From assembly GCF_026262575.1 (NCBI RefSeq), contig NZ_JAPKFL010000001.1, positions 310,001 to 374,000 on the forward strand: a DNA stretch of 64,000 nucleotides. Reading direction: 5' to 3'. Below, piece after piece: positions 8,125 to 18,194 of the stretch (the first letter of the stretch is position 1; the number at the start of each line of letters is the position of its first letter). The notes under the pieces are model-generated. The model was not told the origin of the DNA and searched no databases. It saw only the letters and a program-made list of their open reading frames with translations. A program made the translations under genes and the position numbers. This stretch comes from Streptomyces marinisediminis. Lineage in GTDB: Bacteria; Actinomycetota; Actinomycetes; Streptomycetales; Streptomycetaceae.

Positions 8125-10854
8125 ATGAGCGCGGACGGCAGCGCGGGCGGCGTCGGCGGCGGACGGCACGGAGCCGCCCGGAACCCGGGCCCACCACGCG
8201 GTGACGCCCGCTTCGGCGGCGGCGCTCCGGGCGGCGGTGTGCACGGCGGCAGCGCGCCCGCGGGCGGCGCGTACCCCGGCGGCGCGCGGGGCGGCGGCGC
8301 GCCCGCGGGCGGTCCGTACGGCGGCGGCGCGCCGGGGGACGGGCGGCACGGGGCCGCACCGCCCGGGAGCACCCCGCCCGGGGCCGCACCGCCCGGGAGC
8401 ACCCCGCCCGGGGCCGCGCCACCCGGTGGCGGGTCGGGCGCGGGGTGGCGGGGGAGCGCGGAGGTGCCCGTCGTACCGCCGCCTCCCGCGGCGCCGCCGC
8501 TGCCCCGGCAGGCACCGCGCGCCACCGCGCCCCTGGTCGCCTGGTTGCGCACCCCGCGCCCCGAGGCGGAGCCCGGCGTCTGGCGCTACGGCCACCAGCC
8601 GCGTCCGGCCGACGAACCCGAGGAGCTGCCCGAGCGCCAGCTCCTGGGGGGCGCGCTGCTGGCGCTGGTCTGCCTGCTGCTGGCGGCCTCGCTCACGCTG
8701 AACGAGTACCTGCCGTTCGTCGGCTGGGTCTACGCGGCCCTGCCCAGCTCCTGGTACGACGGCGGCGGTTCGGCGTTCCTGACCCTGCTGCTCTCCTACG
8801 CGGTGGACGTCCTGCTGCTCGCCCCGATGGTCTGGCTCGCCGCGCGGTCCGGCCGCTGGGCGCGGGTGGGGCACCGGTACGCGCCCGAGCGCTGGCGCCG
8901 CCGGGCCGCGCGCGCCCGGCGCCTGCTCGTCCCGCCGCGCCGCCACCGCCGCGCCCTCACCGCGCTGCTGGGGGCCGCCGTGGTGTGGGCGCTGTGCTTC
9001 AGCGCCGGCGGCTGGACGTTCTGGCTGGCCCCCCTGAAGTGGCTGACGCCGACCGGCTGGCGGGAGCCGGTGGAGATCACGCCGTACGTCGTCGCCTACA
9101 ACGTCTACTACGCGCTGTTCACCCTCGCCCTGCTGGTTCTCGCCGCCCGGGTCGGCGGCTGGCGCGCGCTGCTGCGGCGCCGTGCCCAGGGCACGCCGGA
9201 GGCCGGGCGGCCCTGGACGCCGATGCCCGAGCGCGATCCGCGGGCCCGCCTGGAGGAGTGGCCGGAACTGCGCGCGGCCGGCCTCGCCGACGCCGCCGAC
9301 CGGCTCACCGCCGACGTGCACTCCGGGCGCGCCACCGACCTGGACTACGTGCGCGTGGAACGGGCGTGGCACGGGGCACGCGCCCGGCCCGACGCGCTGC
9401 CCGGCTTCGCCCGCGCCGTGCTCGACCAGGGCGCCGCCGCGTTCGCCCACCCCTCCCGGGCCCGCGACCTGCCCGTGCGCACGGCGCGGCACGACGTGCT
9501 GACCGGCCAGGTGCGCATCGGGGCGGCCGTGGACGACCGGCGCAACCCCTACCGGTTCCGCGGCTGCGCGCTCGCCCTGGACCCGTCGCTGCTGGGCACC
9601 TCCCTGCTGGCCGTCGGGCCGCCCGGTTCGGGCAAGACCGGCCGCATCGTGCGCCCGGCCGTCGAGGCGCTGTGCCTGCGGGCACTGACCGGCCAGGCCG
9701 CCGTCGTCGCCGTCGGCACCGCCCGCGCCGCGCTCGCCCCCGACGACGCCTTCGACGTCGTCGTGCGCCCCGGCGACCCGCGCTCCACCCACGACCTCGA
9801 CCCCTACGGCGGCAGCACCGACCCCGACGAGGCCGCCGCCCTGCTCACCGAGGCCCTGCTCGGCCCGGACGCCGACGACCGCCGCGAGGGCGCCCAGCGC
9901 ACCGGGCGGGCGGCGGCGGCCGCGCTCGCCCAGGTGCTCGGGCCCTACCAGGCCGCCCACGGCCGCTTCCCCGCCCTGCGCGCCCTGCGCGACCTGCTCG
10001 ACGGCAACCCCGTCGCCGTCGCCGCGCTGCGCGAAGCGCTGGACGCCGCCGGGGAGTTCGGCCAGCAGCGGGAGCTGGACGCGCGCACCCGCGGCGCCGG
10101 GCGCCCCGACGACGTCGGCGCCCTGCTGGCCGACCGCATCGCCGTGCTGCTGCGCCCGGCCTTCGACGGCTTCTTCGGCAGCGCGCCGCCGGGCAGCGGG
10201 CCGCACCCGTTCTCCCTGCGCGCGCTGGAGCACCCGCTGCGGGTGCGCGTGGACCTGCCCGAGCGCGGCCACGCCGAGGCGTCGCGCATCCTCGCCCGCC
10301 TGGTGCTGGCCCAGTTCACCGCCGCCGTCACCGCGCGCGAGGACCGCTCGCGCTTCGCCTGCCTGGTCCTGGACGACGCCGAGCACACCGTCACCGCCGA
10401 CGCGGTGCGCGGGCTGCGGCGGCTGCGCTCGGCCAACGCCGGCGTCCTGCTGGCCCTGCGCACGCTGGACGACGTGCCGCGTGAGCTGCGCACGGCGCTG
10501 TTGGGCACCGTCGGCTGCAAGGTGTCGCTGGCCGGGGTCACCACGTGGGACGGCGAGGTCTTCGCCCAGGCGTGGGGCCAGGAGTGGGTGGAGGCGGAGT
10601 CCGTCACCCGCAACCCCGACTTCTCCGGCGGCACCCTGCGCCGCGGACTGCGCGCGGTGCGCTCCGCGTTCACCGGCGTGCGGGCCACCACCACGTCGGT
10701 GACGGTGCGCCGGGAGCGCCGCGAGCGGTGGTCCGCGTCCGACCTGGCCCACCAGGTCCCGCCGGGCCACGCCGTGCTCTCGGTCACCTCCGTCACCGGG
10801 GCGGCCGGGCCGCCCGTACTGGCCCGCCTCGGAGACACCGGCCCTGTACAGTGA
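8125..10854 (+). CDS. Large membrane-anchored P-loop ATPase, coupling-protein (TraG/VirD4, FtsK-like) type
   Basis: This is a 909-residue protein. Residues 1-150 are Gly/Ala/Pro-rich and disordered, with a ten-residue repeat; about four transmembrane helices follow near residues 172-192, 217-240, 277-297 and 322-345. A cytosolic ATPase region carries Walker A GPPGSGKTGRIV (about 496-507) and a Walker B-like LVLDDAEHT late in the domain. The plan of N-terminal membrane helices followed by one ATPase domain resembles coupling proteins of conjugation and secretion systems, but there is no DNA-transfer gene nearby, so what it moves is unknown. Start ATG 8125 follows GGGCGGAG. It is a single-gene unit divergent from gabT. 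In related genomes it is usually named only an ATP/GTP-binding protein. Confidence 0.8.
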   Translation: MSADGSAGGVGGGRHGAARNPGPPRGDARFGGGAPGGGVHGGSAPAGGAYPGGARGGGAPAGGPYGGGAPGDGRHGAAPPGSTPPGAAPPGSTPPGAAPPGGGSGAGWRGSAEVPVVPPPPAAPPLPRQAPRATAPLVAWLRTPRPEAEPGVWRYGHQPRPADEPEELPERQLLGGALLALVCLLLAASLTLNEYLPFVGWVYAALPSSWYDGGGSAFLTLLLSYAVDVLLLAPMVWLAARSGRWARVGHRYAPERWRRRAARARRLLVPPRRHRRALTALLGAAVVWALCFSAGGWTFWLAPLKWLTPTGWREPVEITPYVVAYNVYYALFTLALLVLAARVGGWRALLRRRAQGTPEAGRPWTPMPERDPRARLEEWPELRAAGLADAADRLTADVHSGRATDLDYVRVERAWHGARARPDALPGFARAVLDQGAAAFAHPSRARDLPVRTARHDVLTGQVRIGAAVDDRRNPYRFRGCALALDPSLLGTSLLAVGPPGSGKTGRIVRPAVEALCLRALTGQAAVVAVGTARAALAPDDAFDVVVRPGDPRSTHDLDPYGGSTDPDEAAALLTEALLGPDADDRREGAQRTGRAAAAALAQVLGPYQAAHGRFPALRALRDLLDGNPVAVAALREALDAAGEFGQQRELDARTRGAGRPDDVGALLADRIAVLLRPAFDGFFGSAPPGSGPHPFSLRALEHPLRVRVDLPERGHAEASRILARLVLAQFTAAVTAREDRSRFACLVLDDAEHTVTADAVRGLRRLRSANAGVLLALRTLDDVPRELRTALLGTVGCKVSLAGVTTWDGEVFAQAWGQEWVEAESVTRNPDFSGGTLRRGLRAVRSAFTGVRATTTSVTVRRERRERWSASDLAHQVPPGHAVLSVTSVTGAAGPPVLARLGDTGPVQ
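8351..8426 (+). repeat. 30-bp tandem repeat in the coding region
   Basis: Two perfect 30-base units (8351-8380 and 8381-8410) and a partial, diverged third copy encode repeats of GAAPPGSTPP in the disordered N-terminus of the membrane ATPase. Copy number is likely to vary between strains. Confidence 0.8.
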
Positions 10855-10954
10855 GGCGCATGCGGGGGACGGCCGCGCTACTCTACGGCTAAAACCAGCC
10901 ATGTTGTCCTCCGCAGTCGACGGCCGCAGCAGGCCGCAGAACGGGTCCGCCGCC

Positions 10955-12595
10955 ATGCAGCCCACACTCCGCAGCCTCGTCCAGCACTCGGCGCTGAAGC
11001 TGGCCGTCCTGACCGGGTCGGACCGGCTGGACGTGCCCGTCCGCTGGGCGCAGGTCAGCGAGCTGGAGGACCCGGTCCCGTACCTCGACGGCGGGGAACT
11101 GCTGCTCGTCACGGCGATGAAGCTGGACGCCGAGGACCCGGCGGCGATGCGCCGCTACGTGCGGCGGCTGACCCGCGCCGGCGTGGTCGGCCTCGGCTTC
11201 GCCGCCGGGGTCAACTACGAGCGGGTGCCGGACGCCCTTGTCGACGCGGCCCGCGCCGCCGACTTCCCGCTCCTGGAAGTGCCCCGGCGCACCCCGTTCA
11301 TCGCGATCACCAAGGCGGTGTCCGCGGCCATCGCCGCCGAGCAGTACCGCTCGGTGACCGCCGGGTTCGAGGCCCAGCGGGAGCTGACCCGGGCCGCCCT
11401 CGCCGCCGAGGGGCCCACCGCGCTGCTGGGCCGGCTCGCCGCCCACGTGCGCGGCTGGGCGGCCCTGTTCGACGTCTCCGGGGCGCTCGTCGCCGCCGCT
11501 CCGGCGTGGGCGGCGCGCCGCGCCGGGCGGCTCACCGCCGACGTGGAGCGGCTGCGCGACCGGCCGGCCCCGGCCAGCGCCGTGGTCAGCGCCCCCGCGG
11601 CCGCCGAGGACGCCGACGACCGGGTGGAGCTCCAGTCCATCGGCTCCGGCCGCCGCATCCGGGCCGTCCTCGCCGTCGGCACGGGCGCGCCGCCCGGCAC
11701 CGCCGAGCGCTACGCCGTCAACTCCGCGATCGCCCTGCTGACGCTGACCACCGAGCGCTCCCGCGCGCTCCAGGAGGCCGAACAGCGCCTGGGCGGCGCG
11801 GTGCTGCGCATGCTGATGGCCGGTGAGGCCGAGCACGCCCGCGCCGTCGCGGGCACGCTCTACGGCGGACTGCTGGACGTCCCGCTGCGCCTGGCCGTCG
11901 CCGAGCGGACCTTCGGCAACGGCGCCGCGAAGAGCGCCGCGCGCGGGTCGGGCCCGCGCGCCGGTGAAGGCTCCGGCGCCGCCCCGGAGCCGCTGGCCGC
12001 GCTCGCCGACGCGGTGGAGGCCGCCGCCGCGCGCAGCGGCGAGTCGGTGCTCGCGGTGCCCGACGGCGCCCGGCTGGTGGTGCTCGCGGTGGACGGCGGC
12101 GCCGCGATCGCCGCCTGCGCCGAGCAGGTGCGCACGGCCGGGGGTGAGGGGGAGGGGCCGGTCGCCGTCGGCGTCTCCGCCCCGACCGGCATCTCCGCCA
12201 CCGCCACCGCCTTCAAGCAGGCCGAGCAGGCGCTGTCGGTGGCCCGGCGGCGCGGCGCCGCGCTGGTGGAGCACGAGGAGATGGCCGCCGGTTCGGTGCT
12301 GCCACTGCTGGCCGACGACGCGGTGCGGGCGTTCGCCGACGGCGTGCTGCGGCCCCTGCGCGAGCACGACGCCAGCGGCCGGGGCGACCTGGTGGCCTCG
12401 CTGCGCGCCTGGCTGTCCCGGCACGGCCAGTGGGACGCCGCGGCGGCCGACCTGGGCGTGCACCGGCACACCCTGCGCTACCGGATGCGGCGCGTGGAGG
12501 AGATACTCGGCCGCTCCCTGGACGATCCGGACGTGCGCATGGAGCTCTGGCTCGCCCTGAAGACCGCCCCCGCGCCCCCGGCGGACCGCCGCTGA
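10955..12595 (+). CDS. PucR-family transcriptional regulator
   Basis: This is a 546-residue regulator. The N-terminal PucR-like ligand domain (LRSLVQHSALKL, GGELLLVTAMKLDAED, PLLEVPRRTPFIAITKAVS) is followed by a GGDEF-like/CdaR middle region. The C-terminal HTH_30 domain at about residues 490-530 contains DLGVHRHTLRYRMRRVEE. PucR proteins sense small nitrogen compounds and control purine, GABA or amino acid use. Its position between gabT and an aldehyde dehydrogenase suggests a role in GABA or polyamine breakdown (inference). ATG 10955 gives the usual family N-terminus; an in-frame ATG at 10901 would add 18 residues but lacks a ribosome site. Confidence 0.88.
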   Translation: MQPTLRSLVQHSALKLAVLTGSDRLDVPVRWAQVSELEDPVPYLDGGELLLVTAMKLDAEDPAAMRRYVRRLTRAGVVGLGFAAGVNYERVPDALVDAARAADFPLLEVPRRTPFIAITKAVSAAIAAEQYRSVTAGFEAQRELTRAALAAEGPTALLGRLAAHVRGWAALFDVSGALVAAAPAWAARRAGRLTADVERLRDRPAPASAVVSAPAAAEDADDRVELQSIGSGRRIRAVLAVGTGAPPGTAERYAVNSAIALLTLTTERSRALQEAEQRLGGAVLRMLMAGEAEHARAVAGTLYGGLLDVPLRLAVAERTFGNGAAKSAARGSGPRAGEGSGAAPEPLAALADAVEAAAARSGESVLAVPDGARLVVLAVDGGAAIAACAEQVRTAGGEGEGPVAVGVSAPTGISATATAFKQAEQALSVARRRGAALVEHEEMAAGSVLPLLADDAVRAFADGVLRPLREHDASGRGDLVASLRAWLSRHGQWDAAAADLGVHRHTLRYRMRRVEEILGRSLDDPDVRMELWLALKTAPAPPADRR

Positions 12596-12931
12596 CCCCG
12601 CGGACGCCGCGGCGCGCGACCCGGGGGACGCCCGGACGCCCCCGGGGCGCGCGGCGGGCTGCGGCGCCGGGCGCGGCCCGGGGCCGGACGGGGGGACGGG
12701 CGCCGGGCGTCCGGCGCGGCCTGGCGGTGGACGCGGCCTGGTGGTGGACGCGGCGGGGCGGTGGACGGGTCGGGCTGCGACCTGCCGGGGTCCGGCGCGC
12801 CGGGTGCGTCCGGCACGCCGGGTCCGCGCGCTCCCGGCCCCGGACGGGCCGACGGGGGCGGACCCGGTGGGTCCGCCCCCGCGCGCTCCGTCACCGGCCC
12901 GGCGGCCGTCCGCCCGAGCCGTCGCCGGGCG
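12596..12931. other. Intergenic region, no gene seen
   Basis: About 336 bases lie between the convergent PucR and M14 genes. It has G-rich direct repeats of GTGGACGCGG-like words around 12727-12770 and no supportable coding frame. Some of it may terminate both genes, but no clean hairpin was found. Confidence 0.5.
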
Positions 12932-14266
12932 TCACTGCGTGCAGTACTGCTGCTCCTTGCCGATCGAGCGGTACATGCAGTCCGCGTTCTCCAGCAGGAT
13001 CAGCATCGCCTCGCGGTTGCGGGAGGTCTCCCGGTCGATGACGCTGCCCGGCGGGTAGAAGCCGCCCCCGCTGCTGGAGCGCGGGTACATCTCGAAGGTG
13101 TACGAGAAGATGCCCTGGTCGGCCCACATCCAGTCGTTGAAGCCACCGTCGGTGATGTACAGGTCGCTGGACTGCTGCGGGGTGTACCCGTTGCTGCGCG
13201 CCATCGCGGTGCCCACGGCGCGGAAGGCGGCCGCGTCGTCCCGGTCCAGGCCGGGCGCGGTGTCGCTGTAGGTGTAGCCGTAGGGCCACAGCACCAGCTC
13301 GCTGTAGGTGTGCCAGTCGATGTGCGCGGTGATCTGCTGCTCACCGCCGACGACCCGGCTGCGCACGAAGTCGGTGATGACCTTGGTCTCCGGGGCCGAA
13401 CCCGGGCTGCTGCCCCGGTAGGTCTCCGAGTACGGCGAGCCGGAGGAGCCGCCGCAGCAGCCCCACTGGTAGGGGAAGTTCCGGTTCAGGTCGGTGCCGA
13501 CGTAGCCCCAGCCCGCCGGCTGGCGGTTCTTGCGCCACATCCGGAACTGGCCGGACTCCATGTCGTAGACCTTGCCGTCCGGGTTGAGCACCGGCACGAT
13601 CCACAGCTCCCGGCTGTCGAGCAGCGAGGTGACCTCCCGGTCGCTGCCGTAGCGGCTGCCGAACTCCTCCAGGGCGTACAGGGCCATCTCGGCCGTCAGG
13701 TGTTCGCGGGCGTGGATGTTGTGGGTGAACAGGACCTCGGGCTCGTCCTCGTCCCTGGCGGCGTTGTCGCTCACCTTGACGGCGACGATGTCCCGGCCCT
13801 GGTAGGACTTCCCGATGACCTTCTTGGTCATCAGCTGCGGGTACTGCCGCACGAACCGGTCCACGGCCGCCATGGTCTGGGCGTAGCTGTGGTAGTCCGA
13901 GGGGCCCTGCGCGTGCACGGTCTCCTCGGCGGCGGCGGTCAGCGGGGTGATCCGGTAGCCGTGCTGCTTGAGCCGCGCGGCCTCCGCGGTGCTGGCGGTG
14001 ACGACGACGGAGTCCGCGCGGACCTCGTCGATCGCCGTGCCCAGCCGCGTCACCGCGGTCCGTTCGGCGGGCGTGCTGACGCCGCTGATCTCGTACTGCC
14101 GTTGGGTCTGCCGGTCCGCGGGCGAGGCGGCCGCCGTGCGCGGGGTGGCGCTGTCCGCGCCGCCCGCGGTGGAGGCGGTCGCCTGCGCACCGAGCGGTAC
14201 GGCCAGGGCGAGGGCGATGAGTGCGGCGGTGGAGGTGGTCCACCTGCCGGCTTTGGTCAGGCGCAT
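12932..14266 (-). CDS. Secreted M14-family zinc carboxypeptidase
   Basis: This is a 444-residue exported metallocarboxypeptidase. The N-terminus [20 protein letters not shown] ending near AQATAS is a Sec signal peptide. A prodomain-like region (about residues 45-130) precedes the peptidase domain. Zinc ligands are His185 and Glu188 in HNIHAREH, and His319 in HIDWHTYSE; the substrate-binding segment [13 protein letters not shown] is present, and the catalytic Glu is Glu392 in YTFEMYP. Cysteines in WGCCGGS and the C-terminal DCMYR and YCTQ could form disulfides. AGGAG lies five bases before ATG 14266. It probably feeds amino acids from extracellular protein. Confidence 0.93.
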   Translation of the reverse strand: MRLTKAGRWTTSTAALIALALAVPLGAQATASTAGGADSATPRTAAASPADRQTQRQYEISGVSTPAERTAVTRLGTAIDEVRADSVVVTASTAEAARLKQHGYRITPLTAAAEETVHAQGPSDYHSYAQTMAAVDRFVRQYPQLMTKKVIGKSYQGRDIVAVKVSDNAARDEDEPEVLFTHNIHAREHLTAEMALYALEEFGSRYGSDREVTSLLDSRELWIVPVLNPDGKVYDMESGQFRMWRKNRQPAGWGYVGTDLNRNFPYQWGCCGGSSGSPYSETYRGSSPGSAPETKVITDFVRSRVVGGEQQITAHIDWHTYSELVLWPYGYTYSDTAPGLDRDDAAAFRAVGTAMARSNGYTPQQSSDLYITDGGFNDWMWADQGIFSYTFEMYPRSSSGGGFYPPGSVIDRETSRNREAMLILLENADCMYRSIGKEQQYCTQ

Positions 14267-14505
14267 CGAATCTCCTGGGGTGTCCAGAACGAGACGGTGG
14301 GGGTAGCGCTGTGCGGCGCCATCCTGACGCGCTGACATGCCTAGGTCAATGACCAACGCGGATCCCTGACGAAGCGGAGCGACACGCGCGCCCACTACGC
14401 CGCGCCGGACAAGACACCCCGCGTCGCGCTGCCCCTACCGTGGCTTTCGTCCACCCACCCGTTCATCGACCCGTTCCATGACGATCCGGAAGGCCGGTAC
14501 TCGCA

Positions 14506-15960
14506 GTGACCACAGCGACTTCCACGCACCCGTTCTGGCTCGCCGGCCGCGAGGCGACCGGTGACGACACCCTTGAGGTCACCTCCCCCTGGGACGGCCG
14601 GACCGTCGGCCGGGCCGGCGTGCCCACCGACGCGCAGGTCGAGGAGGCGGTCGCCGCGGCCGCCGCCGCCACGGCCGAGTTCTCCGCCACCCCCGCCCAC
14701 GTCCGCGCCGCCGCGCTCGACCACGTGGTGCGCCGCCTGGGCGAGCGGGCCGAGGAGATCGCCCAGCTCATCTCCGCCGAGAACGGCAAGCCCGTCAAAT
14801 GGGCCCGCGGCGAGGTCGGCCGGTGCGTGTCCGTCTTCCGGTGGGCCGCCGACGAGGCCCGCCGCTTCAACGGCGGCGAGGTCCAGCGCCTGGACTCCGA
14901 CGCGGGCGGCGTCGGCCGCCTGGCGCTCACCCGCCGCTTCCCGCACGGCCCCGTCCTCGGCATCGCGCCGTTCAACTTCCCGCTGAACCTGTGCGCCCAC
15001 AAGGTGGCCCCCGCGATCGCCGTCGGCACGCCGATCATCCTCAAGCCCGCCCCCGCCACCCCGCTGTCCGCGCTCCTCCTCGGCGAGCTGCTGGCCGAGA
15101 CCGAGCTGCCCGCCGGCTCCTGGTCGGTGCTGCCGGTCGCCAACGAGAAGATGCCCGCTCTCGTCCAGGACGAGCGGCTGCCCGTCATCTCCTTCACCGG
15201 CAGCGAGCCGGTCGGCTTCGCCATCCTCGACTCCGTGCCGCGCAAGCGCGTCACCCTGGAGCTCGGCGGCAACGGCGCGGCCGTCGTGCTGGGCGACTAC
15301 GGCTCCGAGGCGGACCTGGACTGGGCCGCGCAGCGCATCGCCACCTTCTCCAACTACCAGGGCGGGCAGTCCTGCATCTCCGTGCAGCGCGTCATCGCCG
15401 ACGCCGCCGTGTACGACCGGCTGGTGCCCAAGGTCGTCGCGGCCGTCGAGGCGCTGGGCGTGGGCGACCCCTCCGACGCGGCCACGGACGTCGGCCCGCT
15501 GGTGAACGAGGCCGCCGCACAGCGCGTGGAGTCCTGGGTGAACGAGGCCGTCGACGCCGGGGCCCGCCTGCTCACCGGTGGCAAGCGCGACGGCGCCACC
15601 TTCGCGCCGACCGTGCTGGAGAACGTCCCGGCCGACACCCAGCTCGGCTGCGAGGAGGTCTTCGGGCCCGTCATGAGCTTCACCCGGGTCGAGGGCGAGG
15701 AGGCCGCCTTCGCGGCGGCCAACAACTCCAAGTACGGCCTCCAGGCGGGCGTGTTCACGCACGACGTGCAGGCCGCCTTCCGCGCCCACCGCGCGCTGGA
15801 GGTCGGCGGCGTCATCGTCGGCGACGTGCCCTCCTACCGCGCGGACCAGATGCCCTACGGCGGTGCCAAGCAGTCCGGCGTCGGCCGTGAGGGCGTGCGG
15901 TTCGCCATGGAGGACTACACCTACGAGCGCGTCCTCGTCCTCACCGGCCTCGACCTGTAA
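14506..15960 (+). CDS. NAD(P)-dependent aldehyde dehydrogenase
   Basis: This is a 484-residue ALDH-superfamily enzyme. The general base is Glu252 in TLELGGNG and the catalytic Cys290 is in GQSCISVQR; cofactor-binding segments APFNFPLNL and SFTGSEPVG and the C-terminal MPYGGAKQSGVGREG are all in place. The sequence resembles the branch including succinate-semialdehyde-type enzymes, but the substrate cannot be fixed. Proximity to gabT and PucR makes a GABA or polyamine aldehyde plausible. It starts at GTG 14506; GGAAGG lies rather far (12 bases) upstream. It is divergent from the carboxypeptidase and followed by a GC-rich hairpin. Confidence 0.9.
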   Translation: MTTATSTHPFWLAGREATGDDTLEVTSPWDGRTVGRAGVPTDAQVEEAVAAAAAATAEFSATPAHVRAAALDHVVRRLGERAEEIAQLISAENGKPVKWARGEVGRCVSVFRWAADEARRFNGGEVQRLDSDAGGVGRLALTRRFPHGPVLGIAPFNFPLNLCAHKVAPAIAVGTPIILKPAPATPLSALLLGELLAETELPAGSWSVLPVANEKMPALVQDERLPVISFTGSEPVGFAILDSVPRKRVTLELGGNGAAVVLGDYGSEADLDWAAQRIATFSNYQGGQSCISVQRVIADAAVYDRLVPKVVAAVEALGVGDPSDAATDVGPLVNEAAAQRVESWVNEAVDAGARLLTGGKRDGATFAPTVLENVPADTQLGCEEVFGPVMSFTRVEGEEAAFAAANNSKYGLQAGVFTHDVQAAFRAHRALEVGGVIVGDVPSYRADQMPYGGAKQSGVGREGVRFAMEDYTYERVLVLTGLDL

Positions 15961-15983
15961 CCGGCACCGCCCCACCGGCGCCC

Positions 15984-16017
15984 GCCCGCCACCCGCCCGC
16001 GCGGCGGGTGGGCGGGC
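15984..16017. terminator. GC-rich hairpin, terminator candidate
   Basis: GCCCGCCACCCGCC (15984-15997) pairs with GGCGGGTGGGCGGGC (16003-16017) with a single bulged G and a five-base loop, 24 bases after the aldehyde dehydrogenase stop. Confidence 0.5.
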
Positions 16018-16219
16018 GGCGGGTGGGACGCGGCGGGCACGGGACACCGGGCGACGCCGGGTGGGCGCACGGGCCGCGCGGGCCGCGGTCGCCCCGCGCC
16101 CGCCGTTCGGACCACAACCTGCGGCGCCTCCCGCATGAACACACCGAATCGGGTACATACGCCTCAGTAGCACCGGCCGGTAGGCGACCGGGAACCCTGC
16201 GACCCGACGAGGTGAGCCG

Positions 16220-18151
16220 ATGTCCGCCGCACCCTCCAGCTCCAGCCCCCGCGACGTCTCCGAACGCGAGGCGCGCGACGTGGCCGAGGCCGCGCGCGAA
16301 CAGGACTGGCGCAAGCCGAGCTTCGCCAAGGAGCTCTTCCTCGGCCGCTTCCGCCTCGACCTCGTCCACCCCCACCCGCGGCCCGACGCCGACAGCGTCC
16401 GCCGCGGCGAAGAGTTCCTCGCCGCCCTGCGCGACTTCTGCGAGACGCGGGTGGACGGCGGCCTCATCGAACGCGAGGCCCGCATCCCCGACGAGGTCGT
16501 GGCCGGACTGCGCGAACTCGGCGCACTCGGCATGAAGATCGACACCCGGTACGGCGGTCTGGGCCTGAGCCAGCTCTACTACAACAAGGCGCTCGCCCTG
16601 GCCGGTTCGGCCAGCCCCGCCATCGGCGCCCTGCTCTCGGCGCACCAGTCGATCGGCGTCCCGCAGCCGCTGAAGGCCTTCGGCACCCAGGAGCAGCGCG
16701 ACCGCTTCCTCCCGCGCTGCGCCACCACCGACATCTCCGCCTTCCTGCTCACCGAGCCCGACGTCGGCTCCGACCCCGCGCGGCTGGCCACCACCGCGAC
16801 GCCCGACGGCGACGACTACCTGCTCGACGGCGTCAAGCTGTGGACCACCAACGGGGTCATCGCCGACCTGCTCGTCGTCATGGCCCGGGTACCGGAGTCC
16901 GACGGCCACCCCGGCGGCATCAGCGCGTTCGTCGTCGAGGCCGACTCCCCGGGCATCACCGTGGAGAACCGCAACCGGTTCATGGGCCTGCGCGGCATCG
17001 AGAACGGCGTCACCCGCTTCCACCAGGTGCGCGTCCCGGCCGCCAACCTCGTCGGCGGAGAGGGCGCCGGCCTGAAGATCGCGCTCACCACGCTCAACAC
17101 CGGCCGCCTGTCCCTGCCCGCACTGTGCGTCGGCGCCGGCAAGTGGTGCCTGAAGATCGCCCGCGAGTGGTCGGCCGAGCGCGTGCAGTGGGGCAAACCG
17201 GTGGCCCGGCACGAGGCCGTCGGCGCCAAGATGTCCTTCATCGCCGCCACCACCTTCGCCCTCGAGGCCGTCCTCGACCTCTCCTCCCAGATGGCCGACG
17301 AGGAACGCAACGACATCCGCATCGAGGCCGCGCTCGCCAAGCTCTACGGCTCCGAGATGGCCTGGCTCATGGCCGACGAACTCGTGCAGATCCGCGGCGG
17401 ACGCGGCTACGAGACGGCCGACTCCCTCGCCGCCCGCGGCGAACGCGGCGTCCCCGCCGAACAGATGCTGCGGGACCTGCGCATCAACCGCATCTTCGAG
17501 GGCTCCACGGAGATCATGCACCTGCTCATCGCCCGCGAGGCGGTCGACGCCCACCTCAAGGCCGCCGGAGACCTCATCGACCCGGAGAAGGCGCTCGCCG
17601 ACAAGGCCAGGGCCGGCGCCCGCGCCGGCGGCTTCTACGCCCGCTGGCTCCCCCGCCTCCTGGCCGGGCCCGGCCAACTCCCGCACGCCTACAGCGACTT
17701 CGGCCCGCTCGCCGAACACCTGCGCTACGTCGAGCGGCACTCCCGCCGGCTCGCCCGCGCCACCTTCTACGCCATGTCGCGCTGGCAGGGGAAGATGGAG
17801 TCCAAACAGGGCTTCCTCGGCCGGATCGTCGACATCGGCGCCGAACTCTTCGCGATGAGCGCCGCCTGCGTCCGCGCCGAGAAGCTCTCCCAGGACAACG
17901 ACCACGGCCGCGAGGCCCACCAGCTCGCCGACGCCTTCTGCCACCAGTCCCGGCTGCGCGTCGAGGAACTCTTCACCCGCCTGTGGAAGAACACCGACGA
18001 CCTCGACCACAAGGTCGTCCGCGGCGTCCTCGACGGCGCCTACACCTGGCTCGAAGCCGGCATCACCGACCCCTCCACCGACGGCCCCTGGATCGCCTCC
18101 ACCACCCCGCCCCCCACCCCCCACGACAACCTCCACCGCCCCATCCCCTGA
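16220..18151 (+). CDS. Acyl-CoA dehydrogenase (long, VLCAD-like form)
   Basis: This is a 643-residue FAD enzyme for alpha,beta-dehydrogenation of acyl-CoA. It has the N-terminal helical domain (ALGMKIDTRYGGLGLSQ), the middle beta domain (FLLTEPDVGSDPARLA and KLWTTNGVIADLLVV), and the C-terminal helical domain with LRDLRINRIFEGSTEIMHL, which carries the usual catalytic-region Glu. Beyond the normal 380-400 residues there is a C-terminal extension of about 200 residues, as in very-long-chain type enzymes. GAGGTGA precedes ATG 16220 by five bases. It forms a single transcription unit ending at the perfect terminator at 18161-18194. Confidence 0.92.
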   Translation: MSAAPSSSSPRDVSEREARDVAEAAREQDWRKPSFAKELFLGRFRLDLVHPHPRPDADSVRRGEEFLAALRDFCETRVDGGLIEREARIPDEVVAGLRELGALGMKIDTRYGGLGLSQLYYNKALALAGSASPAIGALLSAHQSIGVPQPLKAFGTQEQRDRFLPRCATTDISAFLLTEPDVGSDPARLATTATPDGDDYLLDGVKLWTTNGVIADLLVVMARVPESDGHPGGISAFVVEADSPGITVENRNRFMGLRGIENGVTRFHQVRVPAANLVGGEGAGLKIALTTLNTGRLSLPALCVGAGKWCLKIAREWSAERVQWGKPVARHEAVGAKMSFIAATTFALEAVLDLSSQMADEERNDIRIEAALAKLYGSEMAWLMADELVQIRGGRGYETADSLAARGERGVPAEQMLRDLRINRIFEGSTEIMHLLIAREAVDAHLKAAGDLIDPEKALADKARAGARAGGFYARWLPRLLAGPGQLPHAYSDFGPLAEHLRYVERHSRRLARATFYAMSRWQGKMESKQGFLGRIVDIGAELFAMSAACVRAEKLSQDNDHGREAHQLADAFCHQSRLRVEELFTRLWKNTDDLDHKVVRGVLDGAYTWLEAGITDPSTDGPWIASTTPPPTPHDNLHRPIP

Positions 18152-18160
18152 CCCCCGCCC

Positions 18161-18194
18161 GGTGCTGCCCTGGTCACCGAACCAGGGCAGCACC
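18161..18194. terminator. Perfect 14-bp stem-loop terminator
   Basis: GGTGCTGCCCTGGT (18161-18174) and ACCAGGGCAGCACC (18181-18194) pair perfectly with a six-base loop, ten bases after the acyl-CoA dehydrogenase stop. It also marks the point where the decayed lipoprotein gene on the other strand breaks off. Confidence 0.85.

Noticed and set aside
7903..11112. A 1069-codon minus-strand frame opposite the membrane ATPase and PucR start
   Set aside because: It spans a real gene on the other strand and its intergenic ends, and encodes only Gly/Arg/Val/Gln-rich antisense sequence.
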